In this document: positions 57,695-64,000 of the stretch, one piece after another | Layout of the letters: the number at the start of each line of letters is the position of its first letter | Numbering within the stretch: position 1 is the first letter of the stretch | Notes under the pieces: generated by a model | Seen by the model: the letters and a program-made list of their open reading frames with translations, nothing else | Told to the model about the DNA's origin: nothing | Databases searched by the model: none | NCBI RefSeq assembly: GCF_002192415.1 | Contig: NZ_CP021780.1 | Coordinates: 7,564,001 to 7,628,000 of the forward strand | Direction of reading: 5' to 3' | Origin: Paenibacillus donghaensis | GTDB taxonomy: Bacteria > Bacillota > Bacilli > Paenibacillales > Paenibacillaceae | DNA length: 64,000 bases | Made by a program: the position numbers and the translations under genes

Positions 57695-58811
57695 TGAGAA
57701 GCTGGTGCGCAGAGGGCTGATCTCGATGATGCCCTGGGACAGATATGGGATGAAGGTAATCGCGGAAGCGATGAACGGCACCAAAGCGCTGGAATGTATG
57801 GCCGCTGAGCCGGCGGACATCGTGTTCACCGATCTAATGATGCCGGAAATGTCTGGCTTTGAGCTGATGGAGCAGCTGAAGCTGCAGTATCCCCGGACTG
57901 CCGTAGTGGTGCTGTCCTGCCATGAGGAATTTGCCTTCGCCCAGCAGGCGATCCGGCGCGGTGCCATCGATTATGTGGTCAAAAATGATCTGGAGACCGA
58001 TGTGATGGACGAGGTGCTGGAACGGATTGCGGCCAGTGTGCGGAGCCGGGCGGACAATCGGCCGGAGCAGCAGGAAGCTTCGCTGCATCCGCTGTTCTAT
58101 GAGGGGGAATCACCGGTACGCCTACACGGGATTCCCGGCACTGAAGCACAGCTTATGCCTCATGGCGACAGCGCGCAGCAGGCTTCCGCAGAAGTCTGCC
58201 AAGCCCTGTGGCAAGGAATGCGCTGGCTGTATGAGGACGAATCGTTTGAGCAGCTGCTGACTCTGACCGCTGAGCTGCGGTTGCCGCAGTCGCAGCTGAA
58301 GGACATGGTGTTCCCGGTGCTGCTGAAGTCCGGTTATCTGCTGCTGTCACTGGAGCATTCGCTGCGCTGGATCTCGCGGCTGGAGCAGAGCCGGCGCTGG
58401 GAGGAATGGCGCGAGGTGCTGCAGGAGGAGCGGAGTTATCTGCGCAACCTGCTGTTCCGCGAGAAACACGCGGCTGAGGTAGTTCAGGGCATTCTGCAGG
58501 CTGTCGTATATATGCATGGCAAGGAAGAACTGGATTTCAGCCAGAATGAAGTGGCGGATGTAGCGAATATGAGCCGCACCTATTTCAGCCAGAGCTTCAA
58601 GGGAGTTACCGGCAAGGTTTTCCAGGATTATGTGAAGGAACTGCGCCTGTACAAGGCGCGCCAGCTGCTGCTGCAGAGCAGCAAGCCGATCTACAGCATC
58701 GCCCAGCAGGTTGGCTTCAAAGACGAGAAATATTTCAGCAAAATGTTCCAGCAGCAATACGGAATGCTGCCCTCGGCTTACAGAAACCAGAACCCGCTGC
58801 GTGTCGAGTAG
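57672..58811 (+). CDS. Response regulator, receiver plus AraC-type DNA-binding domain
   Basis: A 379-residue YesN-type regulator. The receiver (MKVLVVDDEKLVRRGLISMM) has phospho-acceptor Asp in DIVFTDLMMPEMSG and Lys in VVKND. The C-terminal 100 residues form two AraC helix-turn-helix motifs (NEVADVANMSRTYFSQSFKG, YSIAQQVGFKDEKYFSKMFQ). The ATG at 57672 is preferred; 57660 is possible. It overlaps the kinase gene end and probably activates the transporter genes that follow. Confidence 0.93.
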   Translation: MKVLVVDDEKLVRRGLISMMPWDRYGMKVIAEAMNGTKALECMAAEPADIVFTDLMMPEMSGFELMEQLKLQYPRTAVVVLSCHEEFAFAQQAIRRGAIDYVVKNDLETDVMDEVLERIAASVRSRADNRPEQQEASLHPLFYEGESPVRLHGIPGTEAQLMPHGDSAQQASAEVCQALWQGMRWLYEDESFEQLLTLTAELRLPQSQLKDMVFPVLLKSGYLLLSLEHSLRWISRLEQSRRWEEWREVLQEERSYLRNLLFREKHAAEVVQGILQAVVYMHGKEELDFSQNEVADVANMSRTYFSQSFKGVTGKVFQDYVKELRLYKARQLLLQSSKPIYSIAQQVGFKDEKYFSKMFQQQYGMLPSAYRNQNPLRVE

Positions 58812-58881
58812 GAATCTGGTAAGCTGCACCTCTGAAAATGGTCAGAGGGAGGTAGCTGATCTTATTGAAAGCGGATACAAT

Positions 58882-58926
58882 AACCCTCGAACCGGGAACG
58901 CGTTTCTGACCCGGCTTTCGGGGGTT
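58882..58926 (+). terminator. Hairpin between regulator and transporter genes
   Basis: AACCCTCGAA-CCGGG pairs with CCCGG-CTTTCGGGGGTT (small bulge) around a 13-base loop, followed only by a short T-containing stretch. It may be a partial terminator separating regulatory from transport genes. Confidence 0.5.
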
Positions 58927-58977
58927 TGACTTTATACTTGAAGAGTAATCTCAATAAGCTACAGGGGGAGACAAATC

Positions 58978-60618
58978 ATGAAAAAACATAGGCTGGCTGC
59001 GATTCTGCTAGGCTCCATATTGGTGTTGTCGGCTTGCTCCAATGCCGCGGACAATTCGGGCAGCAATACAGCCGATTCCGGCAATGATGGAAAAGAGAAC
59101 GTTGTAGGCAAACAAGATCCGTATGCGCCCATGGCGGAGCCGGTGACGATAACCATCGGCAAAGAGGCGGCGGTGGACCCGAAACTGCCGGATGGTTCAA
59201 CGGTGGAGGACAACGAGCTGACCCGTTATTTCTCGGAGAAGCTGAACGTCAAATATGAGAATGCCTGGCAGGCAACGAACTCGGGAGATGCTTACAGACA
59301 GAAGGTTAGCCTCAGCCTTACCGGCGGCGATCTTCCCGACGTGATGGTGGTCGATAAGCAGCAACTGGTTCAACTGGTGAACGCGGACATGCTGGAAGAC
59401 CTGACAGCGGTCTATGAGAATTATGTCTCCCCCAATCTGAAGGCTGCGTATGACTCAACGAATGGCTACAGCCTGAATTCGGCAACCTTCGACGGCAAGC
59501 TGAGAGCGTTCCCGAACGTTAGCCCCGGCGCCGATGCCGAGAATCTGCTCTGGGTGCGCCAGGATTGGCTCGATGAGCTGGGCCTGACAGCGCCGAAGAC
59601 GCTGGATGACATTATTGCCGTAACCAAGGTTTTTCAGGATAAAAAAGGGGCATCCGGTATTCTCGGCACCCAGCAGATAGTGAATGTCGGCACCAGCCAA
59701 TATGGCTTCGACACCATCTTCAGCTCCTTCGGTGCCTACCCTGAGCTGTGGATGAGGGACGAGCAGGGCAAAGCCGCCTATGGCTCTGTTCAGCCGCAGA
59801 TGAAGGAAGCGCTCGCCAAGCTGCAGAGCATGGTTAAGGAAGGGCTGATCGATCCGGAATTTGCCGTCAAGAAGCCGGAGCAGGCAACAGAGCTTGTGGT
59901 CAACGGGCAAGCGGGAATTTTCTTCGGACCGTGGTGGCTGCCGTTTTCGCCTCTGAATGATGCAGTCAGCCAGGACTCCAAAGCAGAATGGACAGCCTAT
60001 CTCGCCCCTGCCGGACCGGAGGGCAAGCTTAACACCCATATGGGCGCCGCCAGCAGCAGCTACCTGGTCGTCCGCAAAGGATATGAGCATCCCGAAGCCG
60101 TGCTGAAAACCTTAAATTTGCAGTTTGACGTGGACCAGCTGCAAGGCGAAGGCATTGTGGACCAGGACCCGTACCAATGGATAAATATGCCGTTCTCGCT
60201 GCTGCTCAGCAATTATGACGACAAGGAGAAAAAAGCACTTGCGGTTCAAGCCGTTATTGACGGCAGTGCGGCCGCCGATACGCTTCAGGGTGAAGCCAAG
60301 CAGATATACGAGTCTTACTTGAAGGACAAGGAAACACCCAAAAAGGATATGGCTGCCTGGTCACAACGCCACGCCTTCCTGACAGGAGCGCTGGTGCTGG
60401 CCGGAGACGGGGTTCATCAGGAGCAGGGTGTCTTCTATGACCAGACCGATACGATGCGGGGCAAATGGGCCAATCTGCAGAAGCTTGAGGACGAAACCAT
60501 GCTGAAGATTATTATGGGCTCGGAATCGGTCGATTATTTCGACAGCTTCGTAGAGAAGTGGAAATCCCAAGGCGGCGATCAGATCACCGAAGAGGTTCAG
60601 GCCGAAATTGAGAAGTAG
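58978..60618 (+). CDS. ABC transporter sugar-binding lipoprotein (LplA-like)
   Basis: A 546-residue lipoprotein: signal peptide with lipobox LVLSACS (Cys about residue 20) and a Ser/Asn/Gly-rich linker, followed by a large solute-binding domain (LTGGDLPDVMVVDKQQLVQL ... IDPEFAVKKPEQATELVVNG). Size and family fit Paenibacillus proteins that capture oligosaccharides for LplBC-type permeases. GGGGGAG precedes the ATG. Confidence 0.92.
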   Translation: MKKHRLAAILLGSILVLSACSNAADNSGSNTADSGNDGKENVVGKQDPYAPMAEPVTITIGKEAAVDPKLPDGSTVEDNELTRYFSEKLNVKYENAWQATNSGDAYRQKVSLSLTGGDLPDVMVVDKQQLVQLVNADMLEDLTAVYENYVSPNLKAAYDSTNGYSLNSATFDGKLRAFPNVSPGADAENLLWVRQDWLDELGLTAPKTLDDIIAVTKVFQDKKGASGILGTQQIVNVGTSQYGFDTIFSSFGAYPELWMRDEQGKAAYGSVQPQMKEALAKLQSMVKEGLIDPEFAVKKPEQATELVVNGQAGIFFGPWWLPFSPLNDAVSQDSKAEWTAYLAPAGPEGKLNTHMGAASSSYLVVRKGYEHPEAVLKTLNLQFDVDQLQGEGIVDQDPYQWINMPFSLLLSNYDDKEKKALAVQAVIDGSAAADTLQGEAKQIYESYLKDKETPKKDMAAWSQRHAFLTGALVLAGDGVHQEQGVFYDQTDTMRGKWANLQKLEDETMLKIIMGSESVDYFDSFVEKWKSQGGDQITEEVQAEIEK

Positions 60619-60658
60619 ACCCCGCACCATTAAATAGAGTAAGGAATGGAGGGAAAAC

Positions 60659-61549
60659 ATGGGGAAGAAGGGCAATGCGCTGCATTATCACCTGATGCTT
60701 GCTCCGGGAATGCTGTTTATTATCATTTTTGGCATCATCCCCTTGTTCGGCATCGCCATCGCGTTCCAGGATTTTATTCCGGTCAAAGGCATATCAGGCT
60801 CTAAATGGGTGGGATTCGATAACTTCGTCTATATGTTCCAGCTGGATGACAGCAAGCGAATTCTGTTCAACACCCTGTATATTTCGATTCTGAAAATGAT
60901 TATGCAGGTGATCGTGCCTGTAGGAACGGCGCTCCTGCTGCATGAGCTGATGTTCAACCGCATGAAGCGCTGGTTCCAGACGATTATTTATCTGCCTCAT
61001 TTTCTGTCCTGGGTCATTCTGGCCGGCATTCTGACCGATATGCTGTCCGCACAGGGGATTGTGAACAAGCTGGTAAAAGGGGTGTTCGGCGAATCGGTAT
61101 TTTTCCTGGGAAGCAATTTCTGGTTTCCGATTGTCGTGGTGCTCAGTGATGTGTGGAAGGAATTTGGCTTCAATGCGATCATCTTCCTGGCCGCGCTGAC
61201 TGCGATCAACCCCTCGCTGTATGAAGCAGCAGAGATTGACGGGGCCGGACGGCTGCGCAAAATGTGGAGTGTCACGCTGCCCGGCATCCTGCCGACGATT
61301 GTGCTGATCACTACCCTGAATATCGGCCAGGTGCTGAACGCCGGATTCGATCAGATCTATAACCTGTACAATCCGCTGGTCTACCAGTCGGGCGATATTA
61401 TTGATACGTATGTGTACCGGATAGGGCTGGTGCAATACCAATTTGGGCTTGCTACTGCCGTCGGCAGCATGAAATCACTGGTCGGCTTTGTGCTGATCTT
61501 CATCTCCTACCGCCTGGCTGCCAAGTATGCCAACTATCGTATTTTTTAG
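60659..61549 (+). CDS. ABC transporter permease (LplB-like)
   Basis: A 296-residue inner-membrane permease with six hydrophobic segments and the EAA loop (EAAEIDGAGRLRKMWSVTLP). It forms a channel with the next gene product. AATGGAGGG precedes the ATG. No ATPase gene is present; such systems often share an MsmX-type ATPase encoded elsewhere. Confidence 0.93.
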   Translation: MGKKGNALHYHLMLAPGMLFIIIFGIIPLFGIAIAFQDFIPVKGISGSKWVGFDNFVYMFQLDDSKRILFNTLYISILKMIMQVIVPVGTALLLHELMFNRMKRWFQTIIYLPHFLSWVILAGILTDMLSAQGIVNKLVKGVFGESVFFLGSNFWFPIVVVLSDVWKEFGFNAIIFLAALTAINPSLYEAAEIDGAGRLRKMWSVTLPGILPTIVLITTLNIGQVLNAGFDQIYNLYNPLVYQSGDIIDTYVYRIGLVQYQFGLATAVGSMKSLVGFVLIFISYRLAAKYANYRIF

Positions 61550-61585
61550 AACAAGCTATGCTTGCAGGGAAAGGAGGGTTCGCTC

Positions 61586-62464
61586 ATGCTGCCTTCAGTC
61601 AAACGGCGTATAAGAACAACAGACGTATTGCTGCTGCTGCTAATGATAGTTATTACACTGCTCTGCCTGCTGCCGCTGGTGTACATTGTCTCGCTCTCGC
61701 TGAGCGGGAAATCGGCGGCGGCGGCCGGCCAGGTGACCTTGTTTCCAGTGGACTTCACGTTCTATTCCTACAAATATATGCTCAGCGACCACCGGTTCTT
61801 TGATGCTTTTGGCGTTTCGGTCAAACGGGTGCTGATCGGTGGAGCGATCAACTTCGTGCTTACGATCCTGATGGCCTTCCCACTGGCTAAGGAACGTTCG
61901 GAATTCAAGAGCAGGAACCTCTATATCTGGATTATCGTCTTCACCATGATGTTCAACGGCGGTCTGATTCCCTGGTATATGGTGATCAAGAATCTGCAGC
62001 TGACCGATACCATCTGGGCGCTTACGCTGCCAACGGCCGTGCCGATCTTCAATGTCATTCTGCTGATGAACTTCTTCCGCAATCTGCCTAAAGAAATTTC
62101 GGAGGCGGCGACGGTGGATGGGGCCGGTCCTTGGCGGATGCTGCTGCGCATCTCCGTGCCGCTGGCGCTGCCGGCGATTGCCACAGTTACGCTGTTCAGT
62201 GTGGTGAACCATTGGAATGCCTTTTTTGACGGAATGATTCTGATGAACAAGCAGAGCAACATTCCCCTGCAGACGTATATCCAGCAGCTGGTGGTGCAGC
62301 CGGTCGTTTCATCGACAACTAGGGCGGAGGATCTGATCAACTTCTCGCAACGCACCTTCAATGCCGCCAAAATTGTCGTAACCATGCTGCCGATCCTGGT
62401 GATCTATCCGTTCCTGCAGAAATATTTCGTATCCGGCATTACGCTGGGCTCGGTGAAAGAATAA
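61586..62464 (+). CDS. ABC transporter permease (LplC/YtcP-like)
   Basis: A 292-residue permease with six hydrophobic segments and the EAA loop (EAATVDGAGPWRMLLRISVP). The ATG at 61586 has AAAGGAGG 8 bases upstream. It pairs with the 60659 permease. Confidence 0.93.
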   Translation: MLPSVKRRIRTTDVLLLLLMIVITLLCLLPLVYIVSLSLSGKSAAAAGQVTLFPVDFTFYSYKYMLSDHRFFDAFGVSVKRVLIGGAINFVLTILMAFPLAKERSEFKSRNLYIWIIVFTMMFNGGLIPWYMVIKNLQLTDTIWALTLPTAVPIFNVILLMNFFRNLPKEISEAATVDGAGPWRMLLRISVPLALPAIATVTLFSVVNHWNAFFDGMILMNKQSNIPLQTYIQQLVVQPVVSSTTRAEDLINFSQRTFNAAKIVVTMLPILVIYPFLQKYFVSGITLGSVKE

Positions 62465-62477
62465 GGAGGACCTCAAC

Positions 62478-63347
62478 TTGGATATCCATAATCCCGTCTT
62501 ACCCGGTTATTGGGCGGACCCATTCATTCTGCGTGACGGTGACGATTATTATCTGTACCCGACCAAGGACAGCGACGGTTGGCAGTATGAGAAGTTTCAT
62601 GTGTTCCACAGCCGCGATCTGATCCACTGGGAGGGGCCACAGGTAACGCTTGATCTGCAGGAGGTCAGTTGGGCCTCCTCGCAGGCCTGGGCGCCGGGGG
62701 TGAACAAATACAAGGGCAAATATTATATGTATTTCACGGCGGAAGCACAGATAGGAGTGGCCGTATCCGATACGCCTACCGGTCCCTTCAAGGATCTGCT
62801 GGGGCGTCCGCTGATTACCAAGGACCAATACGCTTGCCAATCCATTGATGCCGATCTGTTCGTGGACGAGGACGGACAGCCTTATCTGCTCTGGGGCCAG
62901 GGGAAATGCTGGATTGCGCCGCTGGCGGAGGATATGATTTCTTTTGCAGGCGAGCCGTTGCCGCTCTCGGACCAGATCTACCGGGCGAAGGGCGCCGATC
63001 CGGCACAATTCGACATTTCCATCTACAATGAAGGGCCGCATCTGCAGAGAAAAGACGGATTATACTGGCTGACCTGGAGCAATTACGATACCCGTGATCC
63101 GCGTTACCAGATTGCTTATGCGTTCAGCAGCCATATCTACGGTCCTTACGAGGTTCCCGAGAATAATCGGCTGACGCTCGCTTCAGAGCAGGCGGTGGGT
63201 ACAGGACATGCCTCACTAACCACTCATGGAGAGGACTGGTACCTGGTCTACCACCGGCTTGCCGATCCCGAGCACAGCCTGATGCGTGAAACCTGTGTGG
63301 CAGTGGTGCAGTTTGCTGATGGACGTCCTTTTGTAGCTGTGGATTAG
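62478..63347 (+). CDS. Glycoside hydrolase family 43 enzyme
   Basis: A 289-residue five-bladed beta-propeller enzyme, probably a beta-xylosidase or alpha-L-arabinofuranosidase. Catalytic residues by position are Asp in YWADPFILRDG, the pKa-setting Asp in SIDADLFVDEDG and the acid Glu in YNEGPHLQRKDG. It has no signal peptide, so it likely works inside the cell on imported oligosaccharides. TTG start after AAGGAGG. Confidence 0.9.
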   Translation: MDIHNPVLPGYWADPFILRDGDDYYLYPTKDSDGWQYEKFHVFHSRDLIHWEGPQVTLDLQEVSWASSQAWAPGVNKYKGKYYMYFTAEAQIGVAVSDTPTGPFKDLLGRPLITKDQYACQSIDADLFVDEDGQPYLLWGQGKCWIAPLAEDMISFAGEPLPLSDQIYRAKGADPAQFDISIYNEGPHLQRKDGLYWLTWSNYDTRDPRYQIAYAFSSHIYGPYEVPENNRLTLASEQAVGTGHASLTTHGEDWYLVYHRLADPEHSLMRETCVAVVQFADGRPFVAVD

Positions 63348-63461
63348 GTAATTAGGACTCAAAAAATTAATGTTATTTTCATGTGATAATCAGCTTGTTT
63401 TCAGGTTAGGGGGATATACTAAGAACTACCAAACACCCCCAGTGTTTTGTATATAGTTGAC

Positions 63462-63495
63462 AGGTCCTGCCGGAGAAGGTGGGGCCTATTTTTTT
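63462..63495 (+). terminator. Terminator of the sugar-uptake operon
   Basis: AGGTCCTGCC pairs with GGTGGGGCCT (three G-T pairs) around GGAGAA, followed by ATTTTTTT. Confidence 0.85.
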
Positions 63496-63887
63496 GACTT
63501 TAGCTGATATTGCTCCTCATAGCTCTTGTAAGAAGAAATATCCAGACCCAGATAGCGGCGCATATGGATTGCGGCCTGGGCGGCGATAATATCGTTCAGC
63601 AGCAGCATGCGGTCATGGTACCCCCTGCAGATAAACTTTGCTTCAATGCCGATCTTAAGCCGATGTTGCTCATATACTTTGATTCCGCGTGTTCTCATTT
63701 CTTGCCGGACGTCTCTTAGGTCTACCGTAGCTGTGGACGATGCGATCTTCAGGGCTTCCAGGTAGGGGGCGGGTGTACGCAGATGTGCCGACATGATGGC
63801 GCTATCCCGCTCAAAAGCACTTAAGATCAGCGGAAGCAGAATATAGGACTTCACGAGCATATGGTCCCTGCTGTCTGCTCTGTGCAT
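63486..63887 (-). CDS. Small conserved-type protein of unknown function (YhjD-like)
   Basis: A protein of about 133 residues (MHRADSRDHMLVKSYILLPL ... RGIKVYEQHRLKIGIEAKFI ... IHMRRYLGLD). The pattern resembles YhjD-type Firmicutes proteins from memory; no function is assigned. The ATG at 63885-63887 has AGGTGG 8 bases upstream; a GTG 12 bases earlier is possible. An SOS-box-like palindrome lies immediately upstream. Confidence 0.55.
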   Translation of the reverse strand: MHRADSRDHMLVKSYILLPLILSAFERDSAIMSAHLRTPAPYLEALKIASSTATVDLRDVRQEMRTRGIKVYEQHRLKIGIEAKFICRGYHDRMLLLNDIIAAQAAIHMRRYLGLDISSYKSYEEQYQLKSKK

Positions 63888-63907
63888 AACCTTCACCACC
63901 TAATATA

Positions 63908-63921
63908 CGAACGTATATTCG
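63908..63921 (-). promoter_or_regulatory. SOS (LexA)-box-like palindrome
   Basis: CGAACGTATATTCG differs at one position from the Gram-positive LexA site CGAAC-N4-GTTCG. It lies about 20 bp before the start of the minus-strand gene at 63486-63887. Confidence 0.4.
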
Positions 63922-63977
63922 TATCATAACCTCTTTGCTGAAAAATAATCAATGGTATTTCTAAACAGTTCAAATAA

Positions 63978-63993
63978 TGTGACATTGTTCACA
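63978..63993. promoter_or_regulatory. FNR/CRP-type palindrome at the window edge
   Basis: TGTGA-CATTGT-TCACA is a perfect TGTGA-N6-TCACA site, the sequence bound by Bacillus Fnr and related CRP-family regulators. The gene it would control lies outside the window or is the divergent minus-strand gene. Confidence 0.45.
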
Positions 63994-64000
63994 ACAAATA

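Overview
The window comes from a low-to-mid GC Gram-positive bacterium, most likely a Paenibacillus. This is inferred from gene content: a T-box upstream of serS, a LytS/YesM-type kinase with an AraC-type regulator beside an Lpl-like sugar ABC transporter and a GH43 glycosidase, strong AGGAGG-type ribosome binding sites, frequent TTG/GTG starts and an ISBst12-type IS66 element. No 16S gene is present, so the genus is an inference.

Layout. 1-6333: chromosomal genes (end of a histidine phosphatase, an MFS exporter with an ArsR-type regulator, T-box-controlled serS, an FMN reductase). Gaps at 3182-3675, 6351-8800 and 17344-17662 hold a nested family of mobile elements. All share the terminal repeat GTTACTACTTAGG and, where both ends survive, an 8-bp target duplication of the form C-N6-G. 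One member is a complete IS66-family element (6585-8211); the rest are non-coding. The insertions fall in the loops of short TAGTTG/CAACTA hairpins that the largest non-coding element itself carries four times, so the elements insert into each other. 8819-15470: a ribonucleotide reductase cluster on the minus strand, nrdD-nrdG (class III) followed by nrdA-nrdB (class I). It lies behind a cobalamin riboswitch with a terminator, two NrdR boxes 32 bp apart, and a cluster of DnaA-box-like sites. 15772-17273: a thiamine-binding-type small protein and a frameshifted ketosynthase-like gene.

17800-55588: a complete-looking 37.7-kb siphovirus prophage in the 3' half of a tRNA-Thr(CGT) gene, bounded by a 47-bp perfect duplication. 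Left to right it has: integrase (minus), a LytTR-like protein, CI/Cro-type repressors around a multi-half-site operator, an early operon of many small genes (DnaD-like protein, helicase loader, DnaB helicase, roughly 20 unknowns) whose intercistronic gaps hold strong hairpins, a late-regulator-like gene followed by five 11-bp repeats and a strongly structured untranslated region, a second catalytic-domain-only tyrosine recombinase, two small-terminase-like genes, an HNH/P-loop fusion, HK97-type head genes, tail genes with a CCCAAAC frameshift signal, a tailspike, an acetyltransferase that looks like added cargo, and a lysis module (XhlA-like, holin, amidase).

55742-63887: a small membrane protein, then a two-component system, a lipoprotein sugar-binding protein, two permeases and a GH43 glycosidase. 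Together these look like a regulated system for uptake and breakdown of a plant polysaccharide-derived oligosaccharide. A final minus-strand gene has an SOS-box-like palindrome upstream, and a perfect FNR/CRP-type palindrome sits at the window edge.
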